Shown here one piece after another: positions 39,827 to 51,700 of a DNA stretch of 64,000 nucleotides (position 1 is the first letter of the stretch; each line of letters starts with the position of its first letter). The stretch lies in assembly GCA_001661245.1 (NCBI GenBank), contig KV454016.1, positions 371,381 to 435,380 on the forward strand, in the 5' to 3' direction. A model generated the notes under the pieces. The model worked only from the letters and a program-made list of their open reading frames with translations. It made no database searches and was not told the DNA's origin. Source of the stretch: Pachysolen tannophilus NRRL Y-2460 (taxonomy: Eukaryota > Ascomycota > Pichiomycetes > Alaninales > Pachysolenaceae). Both the position numbers and the translations under genes were made by a program.

Positions 39827-41686
39827 TTAATGATCGCTGTGAGTTAAGGCATCTTCCACTTTTCTCTCTTCTTCTTGAGCGCGCATTTCTTGTTGTTGTT
39901 CTTGTTCCTGCTGTTGCTGTTGTTGTTCTTGTTCCTGCTGTTGCTGTTGTTGTTCTTGTTGCTGCTGCTCTTTCTCGGAAGCTCTTGCCCTCTCTCTTTT
40001 TTTCCTATTTTCAATCCAAGTTTCACCTCTATGAACAACCAAATAAATTAAAATATTACCCAACATACATAACAGAGCCATGAATGTGTAACAACCTCCT
40101 GTTGTCATTCTTGCAATCATTTTCGACAATGCTGCAACAAATACAGCACCTGTCCAACATCTCAAAAGGTTGACAGCAGAAGTAGAAGTTGCAGACCGCT
40201 CTGGAAACAAATCTACTAAAACAGTAGTACACATAGTCATTGGAAACATACAAGCAAATGCCATGAAAAATGTAGAAATGATAATCAGTGATACATTTGT
40301 ATGCGCATAAATAGTCCATCCAAATACGAGTAATGATGCTGCACAAAGTGAAGAAGGGTAAATGAACAAATTCAAACGAGCTTTGATAATATTAAGTTTT
40401 CTATCTTTTGGTATCTTATTTTGTTGTTGTTTTAATCTGAACAGTTTCTTTTCACGTCTGTAAAAAAAATCTAATATTTTCCCACAGGTTAAAGAACCAA
40501 CTAATGTAGCAACTCCACAAGGTAAATAGAACAAACCAATATCTAAAGTCTCGTAGCCATAATCGTCTGCCAAAACAGAAGTTAAAGTAGTTAATCCCAT
40601 TGTCCAAGATGTAAAAATCAAAGCTGCTGGGAATAAAGAACAGAAAACTTCTGGTAATATAATTATCTTAAAAGTAGCAATAGCATCAAATTTTGTAACT
40701 GATTTCTCTAATGATTCATATTGTTGATTTGCATAAAACTGTTTTTGAAAATATGGAAGTTTCAAGATTGGTGCTCTATTTACAAAACGTTTTGGTTTCA
40801 CTGTAACATTTCCAACCATTGTTCTCTTTGTTTCTGGTAAAAAAATGATTGCACAAATCAACATGACCCCAGCAGATATAGCTAAAAACCAAAATATTCC
40901 TCTCCAACCAAATGAAGATTGTGCAATAACAGCACCTATTAAAGCACCAAAACCTTGGCCAACAAGTGTTACACCACCCATAATACCAATATACGATCCT
41001 CTTTCATGTTTCTGTGTGATATCACCTACAACACCTGAATTAATAGCAATAACTGGCGCAATACCCGCCAGCTGTACACATCTTAAAACTAAAATTAACC
41101 AATACAGATCACTAACTGCTAACCCTATATTTGCAGCAATGTAAACAGACAATGACATAATAATAACAGGTCTTCTACCTAATGTATCAGCCAAATTTGA
41201 AGAAAAAGTTGGACCTAAACCTTGGAAAATCAAATAACAAACCACTGAAATATTTATCAATTCACTACTAACATCAAATTTTTTTTGAAGAACAGTTAAA
41301 ATTGGGAAATAAATTGGCATTGCTATAGAAGACCATAACCCAATACATGAACATAAAGTCACTATAAAAGCTTTCTCTTTCCCAGTAAGCAGTGAATACG
41401 GCACTTTTGCCCATCGCTGATTTGCTGTGTTATTAGAATCATATGTATTGGCTATCGATTGTTGTACTGACAGATTATCTGAACGCGTACGAACTATATC
41501 ATTCCCAAAATCAGTCACTATATTCTGTACTTGATAATCATTATTATTGTTATTATTTTCCTCGTTATCACTCAAATCACCACTACTATCACTATCACTA
41601 CCACTACCATTACCGCTACCACTATCCATCGATTCAATTTCCAGAGGATCAGATTCAAGTTCCTTCAACCTAGAATCCGCTATCAT
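39827..41686 (-). CDS. AQR1: DHA1 drug:H+ antiporter, Aqr1/Qdr-like
   Basis: A 619-aa major facilitator of the 12-helix DHA1 family. A hydrophilic, Ser/Asp/Asn-rich N-terminus (about 1-100) precedes helix 1. Motif A is at LADTLGRRPVI between helices 2 and 3, and motif C-like GIMGGVTLVGQGFG lies in helix 5. A long cytoplasmic loop (KRTMVGNVTVKPKRF) follows, then six more helices and a Gln-rich tail coded by a 27-bp tandem repeat. Family knowledge: Aqr1, Qdr1 and Qdr2 export weak acids, quinidine, ketoconazole and amino acids. Its neighbours YDJ1 and the POG1-like gene match both S. cerevisiae ohnologue sites (YNL065W, YIL121W), so this is probably the single pre-duplication copy. The start is the ATG at 41686. 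Confidence 0.9.
   Translation of the reverse strand: MIADSRLKELESDPLEIESMDSGSGNGSGSDSDSSGDLSDNEENNNNNNDYQVQNIVTDFGNDIVRTRSDNLSVQQSIANTYDSNNTANQRWAKVPYSLLTGKEKAFIVTLCSCIGLWSSIAMPIYFPILTVLQKKFDVSSELINISVVCYLIFQGLGPTFSSNLADTLGRRPVIIMSLSVYIAANIGLAVSDLYWLILVLRCVQLAGIAPVIAINSGVVGDITQKHERGSYIGIMGGVTLVGQGFGALIGAVIAQSSFGWRGIFWFLAISAGVMLICAIIFLPETKRTMVGNVTVKPKRFVNRAPILKLPYFQKQFYANQQYESLEKSVTKFDAIATFKIIILPEVFCSLFPAALIFTSWTMGLTTLTSVLADDYGYETLDIGLFYLPCGVATLVGSLTCGKILDFFYRREKKLFRLKQQQNKIPKDRKLNIIKARLNLFIYPSSLCAASLLVFGWTIYAHTNVSLIIISTFFMAFACMFPMTMCTTVLVDLFPERSATSTSAVNLLRCWTGAVFVAALSKMIARMTTGGCYTFMALLCMLGNILIYLVVHRGETWIENRKKRERARASEKEQQQQEQQQQQQEQEQQQQQQEQEQQQEMRAQEEERKVEDALTHSDH
39896..39970. repeat. 27-bp tandem repeat coding a Gln/Glu tail
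   Basis: Nearly three copies of a 27-bp unit (TTGTTCTTGTTCCTGCTG plus TTGCTGTTG) at 39896-39922, 39923-39949 and a partial copy. They encode the QEQEQQQQQ-type C-terminal tail of the transporter. Confidence 0.8.
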
Positions 41687-42148
41687 CAAGTATTTATATA
41701 AACAAGTCGAATTTTTTTCTCTTGTCTTTCCATTCAACAAAAAAAAAGGTCTTTATTTTCCTTTCTAATAAATAATGAATTAGTTCTTGTTTCTTTCAAC
41801 AACAACAAAAGAAAAATATATATATATAAGAATACAAAAAAAAAAAGATAAAACAAGAAAACAAGAAAACAAACTATTAACAAGATATCATTTACCTACC
41901 TACTTCCTTGTCCCTTATATATATTTACCTATATGTATTAAAATGTTAACGGAAGAAAAAAAATTAGTACTAATCACAGTTATTATCTATTATTTCTATT
42001 TAACGTTAAATTAACGGTTTTCCCTATGTTTTCTGCGTAAAAAATTTAAAAAAAAAACTTCTCACCAAAAGGTTTCGGCTTTTAGCCAAAAAGGGAAATA
42101 CTGATGAGAACGGTTTAAACGTCAAGATAAGTTTATAAATTTTCAGTT
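41687..42148. other. DHA1 transporter upstream region
   Basis: This 462-bp spacer between the transporter start and the 3' end of the POG1-like gene has no gene and no TCCGCGGA drug-response element. A near-palindromic AACGGTTTAAACG lies at about 42109-42121. (TA)n and poly-A tracts are common. Confidence 0.4.
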
Positions 42149-44182
42149 TCACTTGTATTTTGGTGGGTTGTCTGGTGTCGTTAGGATGAAACTAACGTCT
42201 TTACCGGAAGAAGGAACAGTCGGTTTTTTAGCGGCTTGAGTTATAGGAGAGTTAGCTACATTTGATGAAGATCCGGGTTGGGCACTAAGGGAAGAGGATG
42301 AAGAAGAATTTTGGTTTTGGTGTTCCTCTTCTTCTCCGAAAGCTGTATGACGTGTGGTAAACCGTTGGGTCGGAACTGGATGTTGTTGTTCCTGTTGTAG
42401 CGGATGTTGCTGATGCGTAGTTCCGGAAGGTGGGAAATAATAGTAGGGCATCGGATGTGGATTCGGATTCGGATATTGTTGTTGATGTTGATGTTGCGGC
42501 TGCGGCTGCGGCTGCGGCCGTTGGGTTTGTTGTTGTTGCGCCTGAGCTTGAACTTGAGCTTGGACTTGAGCTTGAACCTGAGCTTGAGCTTGAGCTTGAG
42601 CTTGTGTCGGTATTTGGCTAGAGGCAGACGGTATCGACAGCGGAAATCGGTAGCTCCGATGAGGTTGTATTTCAGTCCAAGGCGGCGCACGTGACGGAGA
42701 ATACGAAAGAGGTTGTTGAGGTTGTAAGTAGACAACTGGTACTAAATTGCCTCGAATATCTCTCATTGAAGAAGTGTTTGGTTGAACTGGATACATCCCA
42801 GGAACTTGTTGTTGGAATTGTTGTTGTTGTTGTTCTTGTGGAGGATATTGTGGCTGAAATTGTTGCGGCTGCGGCTGGGGTTGCTGCGGTTGCTGCGATT
42901 GTTGCGATTGTTGCTGTTGCGGTTGATATTGATGTTGCGGTTGTATTTGCTGCTGCTGCTGCTGTTGTGGTTGCGGTTGAGGTTGTAAACGAGTTTGAGG
43001 ACCGGATGGTTCTGCGGCTCCAATTGTTGGGTTATAATAATACATAGACAGACTCGTCACTTGCAATGGTTGTTGTTGTTGTTGTTGCTGTTGATGTTGA
43101 TGTTGCAGCTGTTGTAAGTATCTTACATTTTGTTGTATTGGTGTATGCTGTGCAGAAATTGGCGGTAATCTAGTTGTGGCGATATTGCTTTCAGATTTCA
43201 GTCCTTTTCGATGACCTTCAGAAGTAAAACGACTTAATAAATTTGGTGGTCTTCTGATTGGAGATGCTAAATATGACGATGAAAGGCTACTTCGCTTGAG
43301 TCTTTTCTCCAGGGAACTTTTCAGTGTTTTTCTCGAAGATGATGTTTTTGGTGTTACTGCCATAGCAAATGAACTCCTGAGTCTTTTCAAAGGTGATTGC
43401 ATTCGTCCCTGATGCCCATACCGTTCTTCTTCTTCTTCTTCATCATCTTCTTCTTCCTCTTCTCCCTCTTCTTCTTCTTCTTCTTCACGTTCTTCTGTTT
43501 CGGTCCCTTCACCTTGTTCAAGCTTTCCTTCGGGCACCTCGGGCTGTTTTTCTTTAAATGTAGAAGTTGCTCGACGGTATCCAACATGTGTTGGTGTTAT
43601 TGGTTTTCTCAAAGTACTAGCAGGTGTTCGTATTCTCTGACTTGTAGGTATATTCAATTCAGCTACATTAGACAGATCTTGAGCTTGTTGTTCTGCCACA
43701 ATATTTTCAAATCTTGATTTAATAGTTTCCTCATCCACATTTTCATTAATTAAATTTGATGAAAGTAATATTGGTATAAAAGATGGATTTATTTCGAGAT
43801 TCTTACATAATCTCACCAATTCAATAATTAAGTCTAAATTTTTCAATTTTAAAGATAACTGTTTTGATCTTTCTTGTTCAATTTTTAAAATCAAAGATTG
43901 CAGTAATGTCTCATCCGAAAAGGGCAATGATAATTTTTCAAAATTTTCAATTCCAATCAAATTACTCAATAAATTTTTTAAACCTTCATCAGTATTAATT
44001 GGTAATTGCAGTGATTGCTGTTGTGGCAATGGCTCTAAAGATTGTGATATATCTGATCTTTCTTCTTGTTCTTCTTCTTGTTCTTGTACTTCTTCTCCTG
44101 GCTCTTCCTTACCTGATTTTCCTTCACTTTCTTCATGTTCCTGTGCTTCTGATTTACCATACGGTATTTTATGAGCTTCCAT
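42149..44182 (-). CDS. POG1: Gln-rich Pog1-like protein
   Basis: 677 aa, much longer than S. cerevisiae Pog1 (351) because of Gln-rich and Pro/Gln-rich expansions (about residues 350-610) and acidic runs (about 225-255). The family link rests on a short helical N-terminal region and the LASPIRRP...EGHRK motif, like LASPRGHRR in Pog1. The C-terminal end FILTTPDNPPK resembles FLIHTPKHPPPT. Position next to the DHA1 transporter matches YIL122W next to YIL121W. Family knowledge: Pog1 is a nuclear regulator that promotes recovery from pheromone arrest. Similarity outside the ends is weak, so a BOP3-like relative remains possible. Confidence 0.65.
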   Translation of the reverse strand: MEAHKIPYGKSEAQEHEESEGKSGKEEPGEEVQEQEEEQEERSDISQSLEPLPQQQSLQLPINTDEGLKNLLSNLIGIENFEKLSLPFSDETLLQSLILKIEQERSKQLSLKLKNLDLIIELVRLCKNLEINPSFIPILLSSNLINENVDEETIKSRFENIVAEQQAQDLSNVAELNIPTSQRIRTPASTLRKPITPTHVGYRRATSTFKEKQPEVPEGKLEQGEGTETEEREEEEEEEGEEEEEDDEEEEEERYGHQGRMQSPLKRLRSSFAMAVTPKTSSSRKTLKSSLEKRLKRSSLSSSYLASPIRRPPNLLSRFTSEGHRKGLKSESNIATTRLPPISAQHTPIQQNVRYLQQLQHQHQQQQQQQQPLQVTSLSMYYYNPTIGAAEPSGPQTRLQPQPQPQQQQQQQIQPQHQYQPQQQQSQQSQQPQQPQPQPQQFQPQYPPQEQQQQQFQQQVPGMYPVQPNTSSMRDIRGNLVPVVYLQPQQPLSYSPSRAPPWTEIQPHRSYRFPLSIPSASSQIPTQAQAQAQAQVQAQVQAQVQAQAQQQQTQRPQPQPQPQHQHQQQYPNPNPHPMPYYYFPPSGTTHQQHPLQQEQQHPVPTQRFTTRHTAFGEEEEHQNQNSSSSSSLSAQPGSSSNVANSPITQAAKKPTVPSSGKDVSFILTTPDNPPKYK

Positions 44183-44483
44183 AAGTGGCTAAAACGTTTG
44201 TTTTTTTTTTTCTTTTTTCTTTTTTCTTTTTCTTTTTCTTTTTCTTTTATTTTTTTTTTTCGATTGAAAATTGCAATTATCAAGAAAGAAAAAAAAAGAA
44301 GAAAAGAAAAGAAAGAAAGAAAGAAAAAAAAAAGAAAAGGTACCAATTGATCTATATCTATCTATTTTAATTGCTTAGAAAAAAAAAAGTATATAAGAAA
44401 GTTTCATTTCAAATTTTGCAGTTAATAAGATCAGCTAAATATATATGTATATATATGATTATAAATATATAAATATATATTTA

Positions 44484-44518
<35 letters not shown>

Positions 44519-45733
44519 GTAGAATAAAAAAGAAAGAAAACAGGCAAACAGGAAACAGGCAAACAAAGATATACCTATTAGCTTGACTATAAACTAGTAA
44601 AAATCGCCAATCCAAAAAGATAAAGAAGCCCGAGACAATGAAATGAAACTTGAGGTTTGCAAAATTAAGTTTATCGCTAACGGCGTCATTACTTAAATAT
44701 TTTTTAAGCCCATCTATATTAGTATCACGGCTCAGGTACACTCAAACCCCAACTAACTTATATTGCAATTCCTATAAATTATCATTTTCATCATGACCAA
44801 CAAAAATAAGTATATATGGGAAATATTGATTTTAAAAAGGCTGAGCGCTAATTTTGATATAATCTTTATGGACTTGATTTTTTCATTTCCAATGATTTCA
44901 TTTCAAAAATCTATATTTAATACTAATACACGTTTGTAAATGGACTGGATTTCCCAACTAGTATGCACTAAATAATAGCCTTAAATAGCAAGCATAATAA
45001 ATAATTTAGTTATAAAAGCAGAATAACTAAAAAAAAAAAAAAAAACAAAAGAAAAAAAACAAAAATGTTTAAAAAAAATGTAAAAAAAGTACATTAAACT
45101 AATAATATATAATATTTTTAGTTCATTTTTTTAATAATTTCAGATCATTTAGTAAACATTGCGGAAAATGTACAACATTACTTTACCGCTTTAGGAAATT
45201 GATAATGTTGTACATTTTTATTTTATTTTATTTTTTTTGATTTTTGGCTCTAAAACAAAACAAAAAAAAAAATAGCAAAAAAAAAACTAATTGGGAAAAA
45301 TAGGATTCCAAAATGGGATACTAATGCTTTAAACGGTATGTTAGTTCCTAAAGAGGCAGGCCAATACCCGAAGAGGTAGATTAGGAACCTTTGATTCCTT
45401 AATACGGCAATTTCTCCAATTTTTTAATAGATTTTAACATTTTTGCCAAAAATGAGCCGCCGTGGTTTTCGTGATGGTTCTGTTGGAAACGTAAACAAAA
45501 GAAAATGAAAATAGTTGTAAAAACAAAAAAAATGGGTTGATACGCCCTTTCTCTCCTTCTCTACTATAAAGTTTTTTTTTATAAATCAAAAACAAAAACA
45601 AAAACAAAAAATAAAAACAAGGAGTATCGGCGGTTAATTTTTAAAAAAAAAAAAAATAGAAAAGAGTTGATCTGATCTTTATTGATTCTTTTTTTGTTTT
45701 TTTCTCTTTTTTGTTTGTTTGTCTTTGATTAAG
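44183..45733. other. long divergent POG1-NUM1 intergenic region
   Basis: No gene was recognised in this 1.55-kb region. It has CTTTTT/AAAG-rich pyrimidine-purine stretches (44200-44340), a (TA)n tract (about 44480-44508) and a perfect 16-bp inverted repeat (listed separately). A GC-richer patch around 45330-45480 may be part of the NUM1 promoter. Confidence 0.5.
45165..45218. repeat. perfect 16-bp inverted repeat with 22-nt loop
   Basis: AAAATGTACAACATTA (45165-45180) and its exact reverse complement TAATGTTGTACATTTT (45203-45218) flank a 22-nt loop. A T-rich stretch follows. It could form a hairpin in RNA or DNA; no known element was recognised. Confidence 0.8.
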
Positions 45734-48700
45734 ATGGATCATTACGATAATAAGAAAGAAGAAACAAGTGGGAAACGAGTGTCGACTCAAGATTTGAAAA
45801 CTCAATTTAGTGATTTACAAAATAAGTTCTTCAATGAAAAATCAAATTCTAATGATGTTAATAAGAAACAATCGAATTTAAGTTCTTTTGCAAGGAGGAA
45901 ATCAGTAAGTTTTCAATGGTTTATGAACCCAAAAAGAATAAAAAAAGAAAAAATTTTTTTTTCTTTCTTTCTTTCTTTCTCTTCTTGGGCTTTTGGAGTT
46001 TGGAGTTTTTACTAACATGAAGGTTTGGGTAACCCAATTTTTTTTTTATTTTTTTTTTATAGAGGGAACCAGATGCAGACAAGAGAGCTTCTTTACTGTC
46101 GATGCCAATGCCAATGCAAATGCAAATGCCGCTTATGGGCGGGAACAGCTCGCATGCTTTATCGGCCTCAGGGGGGTCATCAGGAACCTCAGGGACCTCA
46201 GCGGCAACAATGGCATCAGCGGCAGGTCAGAACGACGTTAACTTTGTTGTTGGATTGTCGGAAAACTTGTTATTAGAATGTAGGCGGTTAAATTTTGAAA
46301 ATTCAAAACTTTCAAAAGAATTGCAAGAATCAAAAAATAATCTGGATAGTATTTCAAAACAATTAAATAATATAATAACAATTAATAAAAAATTGTTAAC
46401 ACAAGAAGATGATTTAAAAGAGAAAAATTATTTATTGGAAAATACTTTTAATGATTTTAAATTAAAATATGATCAATTATTAGGTGAAAATCAAAAAACA
46501 ATTTCTAAAAATTTAGAAATTAAATCTATAAATGATAATTTAAAAAATGAATTAGAAGATTATAAAAATAAAAATTTAGAATCATCACAAAATTTTAATC
46601 AATTAAAACAACAATTGAAAAATGAAAATAAATTATTAAAATCACAAAATGAACAATTAAATGATGAAAATGATAATTTACACAAAAATTGTGTAGAATT
46701 AAAAGATGAATTGAAATCAATCAAGTCTAAACAACAATTATCTACTATCCCACTTTTACCATTTAAACAGGATTTAACCTTTAATGATAACAATAAAAGT
46801 GGTGATGATTCTTTAATTGAAGAACCTTCAAGTTCTCCTATAAGGAATATAGATAAGGATAATTTGGAATTGGAAAAAATAACCTTAAACAGTAATGTTT
46901 TACATTTAAATGAAATGATAAACAAATTGAAATCGGATAATTTAAAACTTAAATCAGAGAAAAATGAATTAGAAAAAAAATTAACAGATTCATCTATTAT
47001 AGTTCCATCTTCAAATAAAATATTATCGGGGAAAAAAATTAAACTGGATTCACCAAGATCACCAGGGTCTCAATACTCTATCCTCCCTTCAAATAGAAAC
47101 AGTAAATATGATTCATCTATGGATACCGATTGGGAAGAGTTAAACATTGCCGATAACAAACCATCCCTTTTACCACCTTTCCACGAAAATAATACTTCAT
47201 CGGATGAAGAAAGCGATTCTGGATTTGCGGAATCTTCAAAACAACAACATAGATTATTGTCTCAAGAATTGCATGAATTTGAAGCAAATCAGAATAATAC
47301 AAACGCCATAATTGATGATTATATTACTAAAAATAATTTGAAATTAATACCTATCGATCAGTATAATCGTTTGAAGAAACTAGAAATAGCACCACAACCA
47401 ACTCAATTAGAAAATTCTTCCATGATATCTGCAGCTGAGGATTTTGATATAGTGGCTTTACCTAATGTTGAAGCAGATAGTCAAAAGGATAAGACATCTT
47501 TGGAATATTTGCAACAAAAATGTAAAGAACATAACATGGTTGTTGTTAGTAATTCTGATTTTCAAAAGTTGCTCGATGATAAAGATGAATTATCCAACAA
47601 ACTCCAGTCTACATCTAATATAGAAAGACAAATAGTTGAATTGAATAGTTTGATTGGATCTTTGAAATCTGAAAAATCATCATTGATTGAAAATATCGAA
47701 CAAATCAAAGCTAATCATCAAAGTTCATTAACTACTAAAAATGATGAAGTACTACAGTTGAAGCAATCTTTAGAATCTTTGAATAATGTGAATAATGAGA
47801 ATTTATTGAAGTTAAACAGTGTTAACCTGGCACATGCCGACAAAATGAAAGATATTGCAAATTATGAGACCCAGTTGAAAGAGAAAAATCTCATGACAGC
47901 GGAATATGAAAAAGAAATTCTGTTGTTAAATGCTAATTTGGATAACATCAAGGAAACTCACACTTTTGAAATTAAAACGTTGAACGATAAAATAAAGGAT
48001 CAAGAAGTTTCTTATAGCGAGCTATTGAAACTTAAAGAGGAATTAGAAAATTCTAAATTAAATTTGACCAAACAATGTGATGATCTTCAATTATCACTTA
48101 GTAGTAAAGATATTGCAATTGATTCGCTAACTTCGGAGAAAAATGATATTACTCAAAAATTTGATCTGTTAGAGAAAGAATTCACTAGTAAAATTGCAAG
48201 CTATCAATTATTAGTAACACAAGAGCAGGAGTTGAGACAGAAATCAGATCAATTATTGAATGAAAAGGATGTGTTGATTTCAGAAAATAATACTTTAAAC
48301 AGTAATTTGGAAAAATTAGAAGGTAACTTAAAAGAATACACTGAGCTTTTGAGTTTGAAAGATAATGACATTGCTGAAATTACTTCTGACCTTAAAAATT
48401 TGAAAGCAGAACATTCAGCATTACTGGTTAATTTAAATTCTTTGTTTGCGGAAAAAGAAGAGTTGGCTAAAACTTCTGATTTACTGCTTGCCACTAAAAA
48501 TGAAGATATTTCGAACTTGACATCCCAAATAGAATCCCTAGAAGCAGACAAGACCGAATTATTGAATAAATCTACAGAATTATCTAACGACTTAGATTCT
48601 AAAACAAAAGATAAGGTGATATTAGAACCTCTGGTGTATAATATGCTTTTAAAAGATAAAAGTAATTTAGATGCAGAAATTAAAGAGATGAAGGAAAAAA

Positions 48701-51700
48701 TTACCAAAATGGATGAGGAACATAATCTGGTTCTTAAAAATAAGAATAATGAGATTAGTGAGAGTTTAAAGGAATTAGAAGCATTGAAATTTGAGAAAGA
48801 TGAATTAATCGATAAATCACAGAAGGATAATGAAAACCATGAGATGATGGTCAAACTGAAAGAAGTCGAGATTGATAAGCTCAATGCAAGTGTATTGTCC
48901 GTGGAGTCACTTCTCAAAGATCATCAAAACTCATTTAAAGACTTAATGAATGACAAAAATTCTTTGGAAATTGAAATCAAGAATATCAAAGATGAAAATG
49001 AAGCTCTATCAAGTAAGATTGTGGAATTGGAAAGTTCTTATAATAATTCGGTGGAAATGGAGAATTTGTTGAAATCTGAAAAGGCAGAATTAATAGATAA
49101 GGAGGTTAAAGTGAGAGATGAGTATAACTTAACATTACAATCCAAACAGGAAGAAGTCAACGTCTTAACTAAAAGATTGGAGTCAATAGATGATTTAAAA
49201 CCAATTGTTGAAGCAATGAACTTTGTTATTCTCGACAAGGATGAATACGATTCCTTAGTCAAATTATCCGAAGAAGAATTGTCGTTGGATGAATTAAAGG
49301 AAAAAGCGAAATCGTTTAATATGGAACTATTACCGTGCGAGAGATCTTCACCAGCAGCATCAAAAGTTTCATTAAGTAAAGCAAAGTTTGAGGAACTTAT
49401 AAAGAAGGAGCAACAAACGGATGAAAATTTCAGTGTAATGAACACTATCAAGTCGTTAGGTTTTGTTACTTTGAATAATAGTGACTACAAAAGGTTGGTT
49501 GAGAACCAGAAAGAATACACGCCAACGATTTCGGATGTTTATAATGCAGCTAAAGGTTTTAACTTGACTGTTATGCCGACTGCGGAATATAAAGATTTAC
49601 TAAAGAGACGTTTAGAACCAACAACTGCTGAAGAACTTGCCATTTTGAGTAAAAGATTAGGGTACAGAATAGTACCAATACTTGATCCTTCATTAAATAA
49701 AGGAGATGGTGTTTCTAGTTTATTGAGCAGCAGTACTGATGACGATGATTTTGAAGATGCGGCTAGTCATTTACCCTCACTTTCAGACAATAAAAGCGAC
49801 CATAGCATATCTAAACTATCAATTAATGAATTCAGTGATGCTGATGAAGAATATGAGAGATTATTACTTCGGGCTAAAAGCTTCGGTTATGATCTCATTC
49901 CAATTGGCGAGGTCGATGATAGAATGCATCTTTCTAGAAGATACGTTGAGAGTGATCAGGAAACAATAGAAAGTAAATCAACTGAGGAAGATGCCGAAGA
50001 TACTATTCATGGACCTATTTTTGAATCAGGTGCTACGTACGAAGCATCTAAAGACGGCTTCATCAGCATTCCAACAGAAGACTTCGAGTTATTGTCATCT
50101 ACAAAGATTTTGAGTATGACGGAAATCTCTAAGATTGTCAATAACAGAGGCTATGTATTGATAAAAGAAAACGAATTAGAAGAACTTAAATCTGAACTTA
50201 CAACGAAGAGTAACGACCATGCTGTTTTGAAAAATGAACTTATGTCTATTAAAAAAACCAAAAATGAGGAACTTCCCGCAAAAGAGGATTTAGTAAATGG
50301 ATTGAGTCAGTTTGGTATGGTTGCAGTTAACGTAGATGACTATAATAACTTGCTATCTCAATTGAAAAAATTAGAGAACAATCCACAATTAGATACATTA
50401 GAATCTGTCACGACTCTGGCTTCGGGTCTTGGATTGGTAACTTTAAGCCTCGAAGAGTATAATGCATTAAAAGAGAAATCCGAAAACAATGTATTTTCAC
50501 TTGATGATGCTAAACACCTTGCATCTGAAAATGGCATGGCTATAATTACTTTTTCAAGGTTACAGAAACTTGAGAAATTTGAACTGAATAAAGAAAATAT
50601 AACAGAAGCTGATCTTATCAAACATGCACCGGAGTTTGGATTGGCTGTTATCCCTCATTCAGAACTATCTAAAGTTAATCGTATATCAGCAACATCTAAT
50701 GATTTAAGCGAACAAAGGTTGATTGAGCGTGCGAACGAATTAGGGCTTGTTGTTATTTCTAAAGATGAGCTAGCTGAGTTGAAGACTCCTGGTTCAAATA
50801 TTTCACCAAATGATTTAGCAATGAAGGCTGCTGAATTTGATTTAGTTCTCGTTTCGCAGTCGTCATATGATGATTTGAAGAAAGCTGCCATTTCTAATGA
50901 TCATTTTAAGGCTACCAGCAAAGAAGACATTCAAACTCTTGCAAAAGGTTTTGGATTACTATGTGTTCCAGAATCATCGTTTGTTGCCACCACTGTCTCA
51001 AGGCATCCGGATGTTGACAATGTTGTTGTCGTTCCAACAACTTACTATAACAAATTATCAAGATGTCTTTCACTTTCAGTTGAAAGAATTTCGAAGTCCC
51101 AATTACTGGAACATGCAAAGAAGCGTGGTTTAATTCTTGTTGAAGACCGTCAAGCTTCAAGTGATCTGGGTAGTGTGTCTTTGGCCGCTTATCAAAGTCC
51201 AGTAATTGGCGATAACATGAACGAAACTGAATTGAAAAGTTATTCTGGAAAACCGTTTAATCAAGTTCCGCGTGCGGAATCTATCAATGGTAATTTGATC
51301 AATTCTCCTTCACATTTCTCCCTTTCAACTAACATTTCATTAACAGATCGGAATATGATACCAGCACTTACGCAGACTATTATAGGGGAGTATTTACACA
51401 AGTACTATCGTCGTCTTGGTCCCTTTAGTTCAATTTCTGAAAATCGTCACGAGAGGTATTTCTGGATTCATCCATATAGCTTAACGCTATACTGGTGTAA
51501 TAAAAACCCAGTATTTGGTGATCCTTCGTCAAATAAGATTCGTGCGCTAGCCATATTAGCCGTTGATAGTGTTGAAGATAACAACCCACTTCCTCCAGGA
51601 TTATACCATAAGAGTATTATTGTTCGTTCATCGGACAGAAATATCAAAATTACATGTCCTACAAGACAACGTCATAACATTTGGTACAATTCTTTACGTT

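Noticed and set aside
42404-43047. Several Leu/Val-rich ORFs on the plus strand
   Set aside because: They are antisense to the Gln codons of the POG1-like gene.
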